From: Rahnella laticis
Lineage (GTDB): Bacteria > Pseudomonadota > Gammaproteobacteria > Enterobacterales > Enterobacteriaceae
Direction of reading: 5' to 3'
Length of the DNA stretch: 64,000 nt
Assembly: GCF_015644585.1 (NCBI RefSeq)
Contig: NZ_JADOBI010000014.1
Span: 62,001-126,000, forward strand
Shown here: one piece after another, positions 28,192 to 38,291 of the stretch
Layout: the number at the start of each line of letters is the position of its first letter
How positions within the stretch are numbered: position 1 is the first letter of the stretch
Notes under the pieces: model-generated
Told to the model about the DNA's origin: nothing
Seen by the model: only the letters and a program-made list of their open reading frames with translations
Databases searched by the model: none
Position numbers and translations under genes: made by a program

Positions 28192-29133
28192 ATGTTAGAC
28201 AAAATCATTCGAATTGCCACCCGGCAGAGCCCTCTGGCTTTGTGGCAGGCACAATATGTTCAAACCCGGCTGATGGCCTGTCACCCCGGTTTACAGGTGG
28301 AACTGGTCCCAATGGTGACGAAGGGAGATATCATTTTAGATACCCCTCTGGCCAAAGTGGGCGGCAAGGGTTTGTTCGTTAAAGAGCTTGAACTGGCCAT
28401 GCTGGATGGACGCGCAGATATCGCCGTGCATTCCATGAAAGATGTACCGGTTGAATTCCCCGAAGGTCTCGGCCTGGTCACTATTTGCGAACGCGAAGAT
28501 CCGCGCGATGCTTTCGTCTCCAATCATTACGCCAGTCTGGCCGACTTACCGCACGGCAGCATCGTCGGAACGTCCAGCCTGCGCCGCCAGTGCCAGCTGC
28601 GTCAGAAGCGTCCCGACCTGCAAATCCGCGATTTGCGCGGGAACGTCGGCACACGTTTATCCAAACTCGATAACGGCGAATACGATGCCATCATTCTGGC
28701 CGTTGCCGGGCTGAAACGTCTGGGTCTGGAAGACCGTATCCGCGCCGCCCTGACGCCGGAAGAATGTCTGCCCGCCGTCGGACAAGGCGCTGTCGGTATC
28801 GAATGTCGCCTAGATGACCAGATCACCCGCGATTTACTCGCGCCGCTGGCACACCGCGAAACCACGCTGCGCGTGCAGGCCGAACGCGCCATGAATATGC
28901 GCCTTGAAGGCGGATGTCAGGTGCCTATCGGCAGTTACGCCGAGCTGGAAGGTAATGAACTGTGGCTCCGTGCGCTGGTTGGGGCACCGGACGGCAGCCA
29001 GATGGTATGCGGCGAACGTCGCGGCCCTTCTGAAAATGCCGAAAGCATGGGTGTTGATCTGGCCGAAGAGTTGCTGGCCAATGGTGCCCGTGAAATTCTG
29101 CATGAGGTCTATCAGGGGAACGCCCCTAAATGA
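28192..29133 (+). CDS. hemC: Hydroxymethylbilane synthase (porphobilinogen deaminase)
   Basis: 313 residues, as in E. coli. Cys242 in EGGCQVPIG carries the dipyrromethane cofactor; Arg-rich segments [10 protein letters not shown] and [11 protein letters not shown] bind substrate carboxylates. It joins four porphobilinogens into hydroxymethylbilane. First gene of hemCDXY; its TGA overlaps the hemD ATG (ATGA). Confidence 0.98.
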   Translation: MLDKIIRIATRQSPLALWQAQYVQTRLMACHPGLQVELVPMVTKGDIILDTPLAKVGGKGLFVKELELAMLDGRADIAVHSMKDVPVEFPEGLGLVTICEREDPRDAFVSNHYASLADLPHGSIVGTSSLRRQCQLRQKRPDLQIRDLRGNVGTRLSKLDNGEYDAIILAVAGLKRLGLEDRIRAALTPEECLPAVGQGAVGIECRLDDQITRDLLAPLAHRETTLRVQAERAMNMRLEGGCQVPIGSYAELEGNELWLRALVGAPDGSQMVCGERRGPSENAESMGVDLAEELLANGAREILHEVYQGNAPK

Positions 29134-29879
29134 CCATTCTGGTCACCCGCCCCTCTCCGGGAGGAGAAGCACTGGTCAGCCGGTTGCGCACTTTAGGCCG
29201 GGTGGCCTTCCATTCCCCGCTGATTGAATTTGCACCGGGGAACCAGCTCGCAATGTTGCCGAACCTGCTATCCTCATTAAATCAGCAGGATCTGGTGTTT
29301 GTACTCTCACAACATGCCGTGAATTACGCCGATCGCGCATTACGTCAGGCTGCGGTTCGCTGGCCGGACAACCTCAATTATTACGCGATTGGCCGAACCA
29401 CCGGCCTGCTGTTTCACCGGGTCAGCAGCCTGCCTGTACTCTATCCGCAGGACGGTGAAACCAGCGAAATGCTGCTCAATCTTCCGACGCTGCGCCGCCT
29501 CGAAGGCAAAAAAGCGTTGATATTGCGCGGCAACGGCGGGCGTGAATTGCTGGCGGAAACGCTGACTGAACGGGGCGTCGACGTGACGTACTGCGAGTGC
29601 TATCAGCGCAGCCCGATTCATTACGATGCCAGCGAGCAAAGCGCCCAATGGCAACGCGCCGGAATTGACACGCTGGTGGTCACCAGCGGAGAAATGCTGC
29701 AACAGCTGTACCAGTTAGTTCCTGATTACTACCGAAATTCATGGTTACTGCGCTGTAATCTGGTGGTAGTCAGCGAACGTTTGGCAACCCTTGCCCGCCA
29801 GCTTGGCTGGAGCGCCATTCGGGTTGCCGATAATGCAGATAATGATGCGCTGATCCGCGCATTACAACTACCTGACTAA
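29130..29879 (+). CDS. hemD: Uroporphyrinogen-III synthase
   Basis: 249 residues (E. coli 246). Two-domain HemD fold with low sequence conservation; it begins [16 protein letters not shown], typical of the family, and contains the VVTSGEML segment. It closes hydroxymethylbilane with inversion of ring D. It overlaps hemC by 4 bases and ends 13 bases before hemX. Confidence 0.95.
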   Translation: MTILVTRPSPGGEALVSRLRTLGRVAFHSPLIEFAPGNQLAMLPNLLSSLNQQDLVFVLSQHAVNYADRALRQAAVRWPDNLNYYAIGRTTGLLFHRVSSLPVLYPQDGETSEMLLNLPTLRRLEGKKALILRGNGGRELLAETLTERGVDVTYCECYQRSPIHYDASEQSAQWQRAGIDTLVVTSGEMLQQLYQLVPDYYRNSWLLRCNLVVVSERLATLARQLGWSAIRVADNADNDALIRALQLPD

Positions 29880-29892
29880 GGGATGTGCCAAA

Positions 29893-31044
29893 ATGACGGA
29901 ACAAAAAAATCCTTCCGCTGCGGATGATGAAGTGATGATCTCCGGCGCGGTTGAGAGCCCCCAGCCAGACGCCTCCGGCCGCGACCAGGAGCTGAAATCG
30001 TTGCGTAAAAAGCAGCGTACCGCGCCGGTGTTAGGCGCTATCGCGATTGTCTTAGTGATTGCGCTTGGCGCAGGCCTTTATTACCACGGTCATCAGCAAT
30101 CGCTGGCTCAGGCGGCTTCCAACGAAGCGCTTTCTGAACAACTCGATGCCCTGCAAAAAACCCAGCAACAGGATAAACAGCAAATTGCTGCCCTGCTCGC
30201 TCAGCAGGACAAAACCCGGCAGGATGCCGAACGTCAGCAGGCGTCATTCGGCCGTCAGCTGAACGAATTGCAGGACAAAGTGGCAAGCATTTCCGGCAGC
30301 GATGCCAAAACCTGGTTACTGGCGCAAGCCGACTATCTGGTGAAACTCGCGGGTCGTAAACTCTGGAGCGATCAGGATGTCACGACTGCCGCCGCGCTGC
30401 TAAAAAGTGCTGATGCAAGCCTGGCTGATATGAACGATCCCAGCCTCATCGACGTTCGCCGCGCGCTGAACGAAGACGTCGGCAGTTTGTCCGCTGTGGC
30501 TCAGGTCGATTTCGACGGCATCATTCTGAAGCTGAATCAGCTGTCGAATCAGGTGGATAACCTGCGTCTGGCAGACAATGACACCGACGATTCGCCGATG
30601 GACAGCGACAGTTCCAGTTTGTCCGGCTCACTGGCCGAATGGCGTCAGAACCTGACCAAAAGCTGGCACAACTTTATGGATGACTTCATCACCATCCGCC
30701 GCCGTGATACCAGCGCAGAACCGCTGCTGGCGCCAAATCAGGATGTGTATCTGCGGGAAAATATCCGCTCGCGCCTGCTGATTGCCGCGCAAGCCGTTCC
30801 GCGCCATCAGGATGAAATCTACAAACAGTCGCTGGAAAGTGTATCGACCTGGGTTCGCGCCTACTTTGATACGTCAGATCCGTCGACCAAAGCTTTCCTT
30901 GAGGAACTGGACAACCTTAGCCAGCAATCCGTTTCGATGGATGTGCCGGATGAGCTGAAAAGCCAGCCGATGCTGGAAAAACTGATGCAGACCCGCGTGC
31001 GTAACCTGCTTCAGCAGCCCGCCGCCGCCACACAGGGGGAATAA
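29893..31044 (+). CDS. hemX: HemX family inner-membrane protein
   Basis: 383 residues. A short charged N-terminus, one transmembrane helix near residues 41-60, then a Gln-rich coiled coil of about 70 residues and a helical periplasmic domain. The family was once called uroporphyrinogen methyltransferase but lacks the SAM fold, so the enzyme name is not supported. Third gene of the hemCDXY transcript; hemY follows after 3 bases. Confidence 0.92.
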   Translation: MTEQKNPSAADDEVMISGAVESPQPDASGRDQELKSLRKKQRTAPVLGAIAIVLVIALGAGLYYHGHQQSLAQAASNEALSEQLDALQKTQQQDKQQIAALLAQQDKTRQDAERQQASFGRQLNELQDKVASISGSDAKTWLLAQADYLVKLAGRKLWSDQDVTTAAALLKSADASLADMNDPSLIDVRRALNEDVGSLSAVAQVDFDGIILKLNQLSNQVDNLRLADNDTDDSPMDSDSSSLSGSLAEWRQNLTKSWHNFMDDFITIRRRDTSAEPLLAPNQDVYLRENIRSRLLIAAQAVPRHQDEIYKQSLESVSTWVRAYFDTSDPSTKAFLEELDNLSQQSVSMDVPDELKSQPMLEKLMQTRVRNLLQQPAAATQGE

Positions 31045-31047
31045 CGC

Positions 31048-32244
31048 ATGTTACGAGTTTTCGTGCTGTTCCTGATTGTGTTTGCCGGGATCATCGTCGG
31101 CCCGATACTGGCCGGCCATCAGGGCTACGTTCTGATTCAGACGGACAATTACAACATTGAAACCAGCGTCACCGGCCTGGTCATCATGCTGATCGTCCTG
31201 ATTCTGGTGCTGTTTTTCATCGAGTGGATCCTTCGCCGCGTTCTGCGCACTGGCGCACGGACATGCGGCTGGTTTGCCGGACGTAAAAGCTCCAAAGCAC
31301 GTAAGCAGACCAAAGCCGCCATGCTGAAACTGGCGGAAGGCGATCATCGGCAGATGGAAAAATTACTGGCGCGTAATGCCGATCACGCCGATCAACCGGT
31401 GGTGAATTACCTGCTTGCCGCCGAAGCAGCGCAACAGCGTGGGGATGATATCCGCACAAATCAGTATCTTGAACGTGCGGCAGAAATTGCCGATACCGAC
31501 CAGATGCCGGTGGACATCACCCGAGTCCGCATCCAGCTGGCGCAAGGTGAAATCCATGCTGCGCGCCACGGCGTTGACCGGTTGCTCGGGCAGTCGCCGC
31601 GCCATCCGGAAATTTTACGTCTGGCGGAACAGGCTTATCTTCGCACCGGCGCTTACGGTTCGCTGCTGGAAATTTTACCTTCCATGGCGAAAGCGGATAT
31701 TCATACCGACGACGAACTGCGCGTTCTTCAGGAACAAGCGTATATCGGCATGATGAACCAGCTGATGGCAGAAGAAGGCAGCGACGGCCTCAAGCGCTGG
31801 TGGAAAGATCAGAGTCGCAAGACCCGCCATGAGGTGGCGTTGCAGGTCGCGATGGCGAAACACCTGATTGAATGCAACGATCAGGATCTGGCGCAGGAAG
31901 TGATCCTTGACGGCCTGAAACGCCAGTATGACGATCGTCTGGTCGCACTGATGCCTAAGCTGCGTTCCGGGAATCCGGAGCAACTGGAAAAAACGCTGTA
32001 TCAGCTGATTAAACATAACGGTCCGTCGCCGCTGCTGAGCAGTACGCTGGGGCAGTTGCTGATGAAGCATGGCGAATGGCTGAAAGCGAGCGAGGCTTTC
32101 CGTGAAGCGCTGAAACAGCGTCCTGATGCTTACGATTACGCGTGGCTGGCTGATGCGCTGGATAAACTGCATAAACCGGCTGAAGCAGCAGAGATGCGCC
32201 GTGAAGGGCTGATGCTGACGCTCAATAACGATCAGCAGCTTTAA
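31048..32244 (+). CDS. hemY: HemY family TPR membrane protein
   Basis: 398 residues. Two transmembrane helices near residues 1-22 and 40-62, then a long helical TPR-like domain (clear repeat near the C-terminus, WLKASEAFREALKQRPDAYDYAWLADAL region). The proteobacterial HemY is not the protoporphyrinogen oxidase of Bacillus despite the shared name; its role is undefined. Last gene of the operon, followed by a strong terminator. Confidence 0.93.
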   Translation: MLRVFVLFLIVFAGIIVGPILAGHQGYVLIQTDNYNIETSVTGLVIMLIVLILVLFFIEWILRRVLRTGARTCGWFAGRKSSKARKQTKAAMLKLAEGDHRQMEKLLARNADHADQPVVNYLLAAEAAQQRGDDIRTNQYLERAAEIADTDQMPVDITRVRIQLAQGEIHAARHGVDRLLGQSPRHPEILRLAEQAYLRTGAYGSLLEILPSMAKADIHTDDELRVLQEQAYIGMMNQLMAEEGSDGLKRWWKDQSRKTRHEVALQVAMAKHLIECNDQDLAQEVILDGLKRQYDDRLVALMPKLRSGNPEQLEKTLYQLIKHNGPSPLLSSTLGQLLMKHGEWLKASEAFREALKQRPDAYDYAWLADALDKLHKPAEAAEMRREGLMLTLNNDQQL

Positions 32245-32270
32245 ACAAAACCGGGCTTCACATTATGCAA

Positions 32271-32294
32271 AAGGCTCCTTCGGGAGCCTTTTTT
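32271..32294 (+). terminator. Rho-independent terminator of hemCDXY
   Basis: AAGGCTCC (32271-32278), stable tetraloop TTCG, GGAGCCTT (32283-32290), then T run. Confidence 0.95.
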
Positions 32295-32316
32295 ACGCCT
32301 GGCGCAAATCGCACAT

Positions 32317-32520
32317 AAAAAAACACCTGCAATATAAGCAGGTGTATAAAACAATCAGGTCCAGGACAACAGATGAGTGCCTCACTCAACGTTTTGCCTT
32401 CTGGTTGATAGCGCATCAGCGTTATCGGTCAGGATGACAATAGGCACTATAAATTGGCTCTGCATCATTCCCAGGTTTATGAAGCCGGAGCAAACATAAT
32501 AGGTGGAATGAGCATCTACG
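32317..32520 (-). ncRNA. glmZ: Small RNA GlmZ
   Basis: About 204 bases, minus strand. The 5' end GTAGATGCTCATTCCA (32519 downward) is identical to E. coli GlmZ, and later blocks match in order: GGAATGA, CAGAGCC, AACGTTGAGTGAG. The glmS-pairing region falls near 32366-32389. The 3' end is a terminator, ACACCTGC / GCAGGTGT (32323-32345) plus seven U. Location downstream of hemY is the E. coli location. GlmZ, with Hfq, activates glmS translation; RapZ with RNase E cleaves it when glucosamine 6-phosphate is sufficient. Confidence 0.93.
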
Positions 32521-32529
32521 GCGTGAATA

Positions 32530-32547
32530 TTGCAGGAGGCGTGCCAG
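32530..32547 (-). promoter_or_regulatory. Sigma54-type promoter of glmZ
   Basis: On the minus strand, CTGGCACGCCTCCTGCAA matches the -24/-12 consensus except one T to C in the -12 element. The -12 C is at 32532, placing the start at about 32520, exactly at the GlmZ 5' end. A sigma70 promoter overlapping it is less obvious here. Confidence 0.82.
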
Positions 32548-32663
32548 TATGGCAATAGTCGATGTGAAATTTTTAATCTCATTGAAAAGTAAGCGTTTTA
32601 TTTTCCAGCTCAGCCAGAGTCAAAACGCTCCACGCTCAATAGCATTTCGCAACCACCTCAATC

Positions 32664-32681
32664 TGTCTCCGCTGAACGACA
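32664..32681. promoter_or_regulatory. GlrR-type activator site, promoter-proximal
   Basis: TGTCTCCGCTGAACGACA fits TGTC-N10-GACA exactly, the recognition pattern of GlrR (YfhA), the sigma54 activator of glmY and glmZ in many enterics. It lies about 145 bases upstream of the predicted glmZ start. Confidence 0.75.
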
Positions 32682-32726
32682 GCTAAAACCTTACCTGAGT
32701 GACTCTTTATTTATCAATAAGATAAA

Positions 32727-32744
32727 TGTCTCAAGACAGAGACA
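32727..32744. promoter_or_regulatory. GlrR-type activator site, middle
   Basis: TGTCTCAAGACAGAGACA fits TGTC-N10-GACA exactly, 63 bases (about six helical turns) from the proximal site. Confidence 0.72.
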
Positions 32745-32758
32745 GATAACAGGGGGAA

Positions 32759-32776
32759 TGTCGTGAAACGGCTACA
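32759..32776. promoter_or_regulatory. Imperfect third GlrR-type site
   Basis: TGTCGTGAAACGGCTACA matches TGTC-N10-GACA at 7 of 8 defined positions, 32 bases (three helical turns) from the middle site. Confidence 0.45.
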
Positions 32777-32810
32777 TCGGGCAGGTAAGGGATTCGAGAA
32801 ACAACAGACG

Positions 32811-32838
32811 AAAAAAAACCTGCTTTAAAAAGCAGGTT
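32811..32838 (-). terminator. Terminator of the argX-hisR-leuT-proM operon
   Basis: On the minus strand, AACCTGCT (32838-32831), short loop, AGCAGGTT (32824-32817), then a run of T (A run at 32811-32818 on plus). It is 10 bases after the tRNA-Pro CCA. Confidence 0.9.
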
Positions 32839-32847
32839 TCTTAAATG

Positions 32848-32924
32848 TGGTCGGCGAGAGAGGATTCGAACCTCCGACCCACTGGTCCCAAACCAGTTGC
32901 GCTACCAAGCTGCGCTACTCGCCG
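32848..32924 (-). tRNA. proM: tRNA-Pro (anticodon TGG)
   Basis: 77 bases including encoded CCA. Starts CGGCGAGTAGCGCAGC; anticodon loop CTTTGGGAC-type with TGG; acceptor stem CGGCGAG / CTCGCCG. Last tRNA of the four-gene operon. It reads CCN proline codons, mainly CCA. Confidence 0.97.
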
Positions 32925-32983
32925 ATGTCGTGCATCTTACTACTTTATGATGCTAACTGCATCATTTAAATGAATTTTGTGTG

Positions 32984-33069
32984 TGGTGCGAAGGGAGGGA
33001 CTCGAACCCTCACATCCGAAGGACACTAACACCTGAAGCTAGCGCGTCTACCAATTCCGCCACCATCGC
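32984..33069 (-). tRNA. leuT: tRNA-Leu (anticodon CAG)
   Basis: 86 bases with encoded CCA and the long variable arm of class II tRNAs (TGTCCTTCGGATGT region). Anticodon CAG in GCTTCAGGTG. The acceptor stem is GCGATGG with CCTTCGC, leaving a U-U opposition at pair 5-68; the homologous pair in E. coli leuT (A-C) is also not Watson-Crick. It reads CUG, the dominant leucine codon. Confidence 0.96.
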
Positions 33070-33098
33070 ATGTCACAATCACAAAATCATTATTAGAG

Positions 33099-33175
33099 TG
33101 GGGTGGCTAATGGGGCTCGAACCCACGACAACTGGAATCACAATCCAGGGCTCTACCAACTGAGCTATAGCCACC
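33099..33175 (-). tRNA. hisR: tRNA-His (anticodon GTG)
   Basis: 77 bases with encoded CCA. The 8-bp acceptor GGTGGCTA / TAGCCACC includes the extra G at -1 paired with C73, the histidyl-tRNA synthetase identity element. Anticodon GTG in GATTGTGATT. Confidence 0.97.
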
Positions 33176-33237
33176 ATATCTCTAACTAACGTGAAATGTT
33201 TAATTCAACAATTCACCGCAACTCTAGCGCAAACTAA

Positions 33238-33314
<77 letters not shown>

Positions 33315-33335
33315 TTAGCGCCGTTGCGGGTGGGG

Positions 33336-33364
33336 ATACTACGGTTTTAACGCCAAGCTGTCTA
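33336..33364 (-). promoter_or_regulatory. Promoter of the tRNA operon
   Basis: On the minus strand TAGACA (33364-33359), 17-bp spacer, TAGTAT (33341-33336), followed by the GC-rich discriminator CCCCACCC, typical of stringently controlled stable-RNA promoters. Confidence 0.75.
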
Positions 33365-33457
33365 GTGCTTTTTATCAGAAATATTGCGTTTGATTACGCT
33401 TTATCCAATCCGCATTAAAAGTAAGCGCCTTCCCTTCCCCACCCATGACTTACGACG

Positions 33458-34852
33458 TTATTTTACCTTTTCCGCCGTAAGTGCAGCACGCTTATGCATG
33501 CCCAGGCCGAAGTATATCAGTGACACCGCCGCGATGAAAATACCGCCAACCAGCAGAGAAACCCGCGTATCCGGGTTAATTGCCATACCCACCAGCACAC
33601 ACGCCAGGAAAATCAGCGTCAGATAGTTGGTGTAAGGGAACAGCACAGATTTGAACGGATGGTTTTTCAGTTTCTCTTTATGCGCGTCACGAAAACGCAA
33701 CTGGCTAATCAGCACAACAAACCACGGTACCATGCCCGGCAGCACGCTGGCGCTATAGACATAAACGAACACTTTCTCCGGATTCGGGATTACGTAGTTC
33801 AGGCATGAACCCACCAGCAGACATAAAATCGTAATCGCGATGCCATAAACCGGGACGCCGCTATTAGAAACCCGGCTCAGGAACGCAGGTAACTGGCGGT
33901 TCTTTGACAAGGCGTAAAGCATACGTCCGCAGCTGTACATGCCGCTGTTACAGCCCGAAAGGGCCGCCGTCAGTACCACAAAGTTGATGATACCGGCCGC
34001 AGAGGCAATACCAATTTTCGCAAAGGTTAAAACGAACGGACTGCCGTGCGTGCCCATTTCGTTCCACGGGAAAATCGTGATGATGACGAAAATCGCGCCC
34101 ACGTAGAAAATCAGGATACGCCACAGGATATTATTGATGGCGCGCTTGAGCGTCACCTGCGGGTTCTTCGCTTCACCGGCGGTAATCCCCACCAGCTCAA
34201 CGCCCTGATACGACGCCACGACAATACACAGCGCGAAGAGGAACCCTTTCCAGCCGCCAGCAAAGAAGCCGCCGTGCGCCGTCAGGTTTGCAAATCCCAC
34301 CGGTTCGCCGTGATTACCAAAGCCGAAGAAAATCACAGCCAGCCCGACCACAATCATCACAATAATGGTGGTGATTTTGATCAGCGCAAACCAGAACTCC
34401 ATTTCGCCATAAAGCTTAACGGCGGCCAGATTCGCCGACGCCACAATCGCCACGGCAATCAGTGCCGGGATCCACTGCGGCAGTTCCGGGAACCAGTATT
34501 GCGCGTAGACGCCGATCGCGGTGATTTCAGAAATCCCCACCGCTATCCACATAAACCAGTAGCTCCACGCCGTCAGATAGCCGTAATACGGCCCGAGATA
34601 TTTGTGCGCGTAGACTGCAAACGAACCGGCAACCGGCTCAAGATGCAGCATTTCACCCATTGAACGCATGATAAAGAAGACAAAAACGCCCGCCAGAATA
34701 TACGCAAGCAGTACCGACGGGCCCGCCCATTTGAGCGTACTCGCCGCGCCCATAAACAGCCCGACACCGATGGTGCCACCCAGTGCAATCAGCTCGATAT
34801 GCCTCGCTTCAAGCCCCCGGTGTAGCCCACCTTTTTCTTCTTGATTCGCCAT
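33458..34852 (-). CDS. thrP: Threonine/serine:H+ symporter ThrP (YifK)
   Basis: 464 residues (E. coli 461), twelve hydrophobic helices, amino acid permease family (APC). [14 protein letters not shown] near residue 25-38 is the substrate-binding unwound helix; long identical stretches with YifK. It imports threonine and serine. The leader has a CA-rich stretch (CAAACACAAATA, 34882-34871), a plausible GcvB pairing site. It lies between wecG and the tRNA operon, as in E. coli. Confidence 0.95.
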   Translation of the reverse strand: MANQEEKGGLHRGLEARHIELIALGGTIGVGLFMGAASTLKWAGPSVLLAYILAGVFVFFIMRSMGEMLHLEPVAGSFAVYAHKYLGPYYGYLTAWSYWFMWIAVGISEITAIGVYAQYWFPELPQWIPALIAVAIVASANLAAVKLYGEMEFWFALIKITTIIVMIVVGLAVIFFGFGNHGEPVGFANLTAHGGFFAGGWKGFLFALCIVVASYQGVELVGITAGEAKNPQVTLKRAINNILWRILIFYVGAIFVIITIFPWNEMGTHGSPFVLTFAKIGIASAAGIINFVVLTAALSGCNSGMYSCGRMLYALSKNRQLPAFLSRVSNSGVPVYGIAITILCLLVGSCLNYVIPNPEKVFVYVYSASVLPGMVPWFVVLISQLRFRDAHKEKLKNHPFKSVLFPYTNYLTLIFLACVLVGMAINPDTRVSLLVGGIFIAAVSLIYFGLGMHKRAALTAEKVK

Positions 34853-35108
34853 AGATCCTCAATTTCTCTGTATTTGTGTTTGCCTTTCGGAATGACCGAA
34901 TTGTTATTTTTATTGTGATATTCCCCGCTGAAGGCGGAAAAACGGCGTTATGGTTTCGTATTTTTTAACGAGTTGCAAACCACAATTGAGAAAGATACGC
35001 ATTGATAGACAAGACAGACTGCAAACGTAAGCAAGAGGAAGGCAAAAATGAGAGGTCGCTCGCCGCCCGGAGAAATTGGGGCGGCGAAGGTTTTAAGGCG
35101 GTCAGGAT

Positions 35109-35849
35109 TTACAGACGGTTGGTGTAGTAATAGCGGACGAACTTCAGCAGTTTGAGCTGACGGCGTAAACGGCTGGGCTGCAAAATCAGGCGGTACAGCC
35201 ATTCAAGCCCCAGCGTCTGCCAGAGTTTAGACGCGCGTTTTACGTGGCCGGTGAAAACGTCATACGTCCCGCCGATCCCCATATACAGCGCATCGGGATG
35301 AACCAGACGGCAATCGCGCATCAGGATTTCCTGTTTCGGCGACCCCATTGCGACTGTCACAATCGCCGCTCCGCTGGCTTTCACCCGTTCGAATAGCGCA
35401 TCACGTTGTTCCGGCGTGAAATAACCGTTCTGACTGCCGACAATATTGACGTTCCAGCGCGCACGGAGTTTCTCTTCGGTTTGCTGAAGAATCTCGGGTT
35501 TACCGCCAATCAGAAACACCGGCGTTCCTTCGGCACCGGCGCGCTGCATCAGCCCTTCCCACAAATCAGCACCGGCGATGCGCGATATTTTCGCCCCGGG
35601 ATACTTACGGCGAATGGCACGCACGATACTGATGCCGTCGGGATATTTGTATTCCGCCACTTTAATCAGCGCACTCATTTCCGGATTGCTTTCGATGGTC
35701 AGCACTTTCTCGGCATTCATCGCCACCAGCGAACCGGTTTTAACCTGATTATCGGCAAACAGATAATCAATAAAATGCGCCATATCGCGGAAGCCCCAGA
35801 GGCGGATCCCGCGGATATCATATTGTGGAACATTATTCTCAGAGTTCAT
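35109..35849 (-). CDS. wecG: UDP-ManNAcA:lipid I ManNAcA transferase WecG
   Basis: 246 residues from MNSENN, the E. coli length; AGGAA precedes this ATG, and the longer frame upstream runs inside wzyE. WecG/TagA/CpsF glycosyltransferase family (GT26): [17 protein letters not shown] is the signature. It adds N-acetylmannosaminuronic acid to GlcNAc-PP-undecaprenol, the second ECA sugar. It overlaps wzyE by 11 bases and is the last gene of the ECA operon. A GC-rich 8-bp hairpin at 35061-35086 follows without a clear T run. Confidence 0.96.
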   Translation of the reverse strand: MNSENNVPQYDIRGIRLWGFRDMAHFIDYLFADNQVKTGSLVAMNAEKVLTIESNPEMSALIKVAEYKYPDGISIVRAIRRKYPGAKISRIAGADLWEGLMQRAGAEGTPVFLIGGKPEILQQTEEKLRARWNVNIVGSQNGYFTPEQRDALFERVKASGAAIVTVAMGSPKQEILMRDCRLVHPDALYMGIGGTYDVFTGHVKRASKLWQTLGLEWLYRLILQPSRLRRQLKLLKFVRYYYTNRL

Positions 35850-37212
35850 TAAAATTCCTGCCAGAGTCAGGCTCCATGAGGTTTTTTCTGCGCGGCATTT
35901 TGACACGGATAAGCCCGGCGGCATCGAACATCCAGTACAGGAGTTTGGCGACGACCAGACATGCACCGAACACCAGGCAGAAAAACACCACCCGTGAGAA
36001 GAAGGAATCCACGCCTTCACGGGCCAGCACAATCATATTAAACACCGCACCAAAGCAGAAACTTTGCAAAATGGCGGCCTTATAAGGGTTCGCGTCCGCT
36101 TTCCCTTTTTCGTATAACCAGTCGAACCATTTCATGATCATGCCCACGGCGACGGCGCCCAGCGGAATAAACCACACGCCACCCATGACCACCAGAGAAC
36201 CAATCAGGGTCGGGGAAATCGCCAGGCCGGAGTGATTATCGAGCACTTCCCAGGTGAAATAGTTGGCAGAATTGAGCACGATACCCGGACGGTCATGCCA
36301 CAGCCAGGTCGGGATGAAAACGTAGAAATCACGCACAATCGGCGCAAGACCCTGGAAGCTGATTTTGTCGTAGTTCTGCAACAGCAGCCCCAGATTTTCC
36401 CACGGAGAAAACGTGTCGCGCGTCAGATACAGGAAAGTATAAATCGCTTCCGGGCCGCTGACGTTCAGGCCATAGCGTTTAAGCGCCAGCCAGAACATGC
36501 CGACAATCCCCAGCACGCCCGCCACCGCCAGCATCCACAGGCTGATCCAGCCGCGCACAATGCCGATAAACAAAAACAGCGCAAAAGCGATGATGATATT
36601 GGCGCGGGTTCCGCCGACGATAACGTACGTCAGGAAGCCAAAAGCCACGGTGCTGGCGAGGAAAAACAGCCAGCGACGGACATCCGGTTTGATGAAAAAC
36701 ACCACCAGCATCGCCGGAATAAAGAAGTAAAAGAAGCGTTTAAGCGCCACACCGGAGACATCGCTGGAGAAGATCTGGCTGTAGGATTTCAGCTTAAACA
36801 GCAAAAAACCGTTGTGCATGAAGAAGATGGAAACGGTGACGACTGCAATCAGCGCCAGCAGCATCCAGGTCAGATGGGTTTCGACCCGGTTCATGGTAAA
36901 CAGTGGCCGTGAAGGGCCGTCGCGTTTAGCCTTCAGCCGCGTTTTGTAGCAAACGTAATAAATGCCATAGAAACAGGTCGCGGCCAGCATTGCCTGCAAC
37001 AGGTTTTCCACCGGCACCACTTTGACGTCAAACTGGAAAACCAGCAGACAGGTCAGCGGAAAACCAAAGTAGAACGTCAGCAGATACAGTAACGAAAATA
37101 AGACGTTAAAGTTGAAACGCACGCGCCGGAACTCTTTGTACGTCAGCGTGAGAATAAACAGCAGCGACAGCACGTAAACGACGGTCAGGCCGCCTAATTG
37201 TGCCAGCGTCAT
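35839..37212 (-). CDS. wzyE: ECA polymerase WzyE
   Basis: 457 residues (E. coli 450), about eleven hydrophobic helices with a large periplasmic loop, in the WzyE family. It polymerises undecaprenyl-PP-linked ECA trisaccharides in the periplasm, with chain length set by WzzE. Its ATG overlaps the wecF stop (ATGA) and its end overlaps wecG by 11 bases, so translation is tightly coupled. Confidence 0.95.
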   Translation of the reverse strand: MTLAQLGGLTVVYVLSLLFILTLTYKEFRRVRFNFNVLFSLLYLLTFYFGFPLTCLLVFQFDVKVVPVENLLQAMLAATCFYGIYYVCYKTRLKAKRDGPSRPLFTMNRVETHLTWMLLALIAVVTVSIFFMHNGFLLFKLKSYSQIFSSDVSGVALKRFFYFFIPAMLVVFFIKPDVRRWLFFLASTVAFGFLTYVIVGGTRANIIIAFALFLFIGIVRGWISLWMLAVAGVLGIVGMFWLALKRYGLNVSGPEAIYTFLYLTRDTFSPWENLGLLLQNYDKISFQGLAPIVRDFYVFIPTWLWHDRPGIVLNSANYFTWEVLDNHSGLAISPTLIGSLVVMGGVWFIPLGAVAVGMIMKWFDWLYEKGKADANPYKAAILQSFCFGAVFNMIVLAREGVDSFFSRVVFFCLVFGACLVVAKLLYWMFDAAGLIRVKMPRRKNLMEPDSGRNFNEL

Positions 37213-38291
37213 GACGTTTCTCCCGCCGCGAGCAGTAATGCCTGCTGCCAGCCCGAAATATAGTTCGGATTAAAGAAGGCGATGTTTTTACGATCGGCAT
37301 TCAGTAACTGACGCCGCGCCTCAGCGACCACTTTTTCATCCAGCGTATCACCGTAGAAAAGCACCGGCAGATGCTGCTCGGCCAGATCCTGCCAGAAAGG
37401 ATTCTGACGGCTGACGACAAACGGCACGCCGAACTGAATCAGAAGGCATTGCGTCCCGATACCCTGCTGACGGTCGAAAATAAAATAGCCCAGCGAGCAG
37501 CGACGCAACACATTCAGATAATCGTCGAACGCCATGGCGCCGGTCATCAGGTCAACATTTTCGGGCGCAAACAGCGTTAATGCCTCGGTGCGAACCTGCT
37601 CAATGTAAGTCTGATTATCCGCCGGGTATCCCATCGGGATAATCACGCGGATACCGCTACCGAACTGCTGATGCAGCGAACGCAGTGCTTCAATGTGGCG
37701 GTTACTGCGGTCACCGGAATTCCCCACCAGCACCGTCATCGGCCCTTCAGGTTCAGGCAGATCAGCGGGTTGGGTCAGCGCCGGATCCATCCGCGTCGGA
37801 AAATACAGTAAAGAAGACGGCGTACGCGGGTATCGCTGATGGAAATGAATCAGATCGCCGCGCGTGGCAAAGACATGCCCGATACGTCCCTGCGCCAGGC
37901 GGCGCATGAAATAAAACAGGCGAAATTTCAGGCCTCCGGCAGATTCATACAAATCTGCACCCCAGATATGCCAGCTCGCCTGCGAGGCTTTGATTTTGCC
38001 CGTCAGCAGCGCCAGCCAGAGGGTGGGATTAAATTGCCCGTGGAAGAAAAAGTGGTGCGTCCGGTCCTGCGCACGGGAAATCACCGCCGCCGCCAGAGTT
38101 TTTTTGTCCGGATAAACCCGAATGTCCAGGCGCGTAAACTCAGCAAACGCCGAAGCATCCGCCGCCGCGACCATAAAATGACAAATCCGCTTTTCAGGCG
38201 TGCATTCAGCCAGCACGTCGTTGAAAAAGCGCAGTACGGTTACATTATGATGAGGGATGTCAGATCCCAAAACGTGAATCAGCGTTGTCAT
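37209..38291 (-). CDS. wecF: TDP-Fuc4NAc:lipid II Fuc4NAc transferase WecF
   Basis: 360 residues (E. coli 359), GT56 family. It starts [24 protein letters not shown] and holds the conserved [15 protein letters not shown] and [13 protein letters not shown] segments. It adds the third sugar, completing lipid III of ECA at the cytoplasmic face. ATGA overlaps exist at both ends, with wzxE and wzyE. Confidence 0.96.
   Translation of the reverse strand: MTTLIHVLGSDIPHHNVTVLRFFNDVLAECTPEKRICHFMVAAADASAFAEFTRLDIRVYPDKKTLAAAVISRAQDRTHHFFFHGQFNPTLWLALLTGKIKASQASWHIWGADLYESAGGLKFRLFYFMRRLAQGRIGHVFATRGDLIHFHQRYPRTPSSLLYFPTRMDPALTQPADLPEPEGPMTVLVGNSGDRSNRHIEALRSLHQQFGSGIRVIIPMGYPADNQTYIEQVRTEALTLFAPENVDLMTGAMAFDDYLNVLRRCSLGYFIFDRQQGIGTQCLLIQFGVPFVVSRQNPFWQDLAEQHLPVLFYGDTLDEKVVAEARRQLLNADRKNIAFFNPNYISGWQQALLLAAGETS

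Noticed and set aside
32382-32582. A 66-codon minus-strand frame overlapping glmZ
   Set aside because: It runs from the sigma54 promoter region through GlmZ; the RNA match explains the sequence and the start lies upstream of the RNA 5' end.
32548-32663. IHF site between the glmZ promoter and the GlrR sites
   Set aside because: Expected for sigma54 promoters, but only near-matches to WATCAANNNNTTR were found by eye.
35061-35086. GC-rich hairpin after wecG as an intrinsic terminator
   Set aside because: An 8-bp stem exists but the following minus-strand bases are not T-rich; left unassigned.
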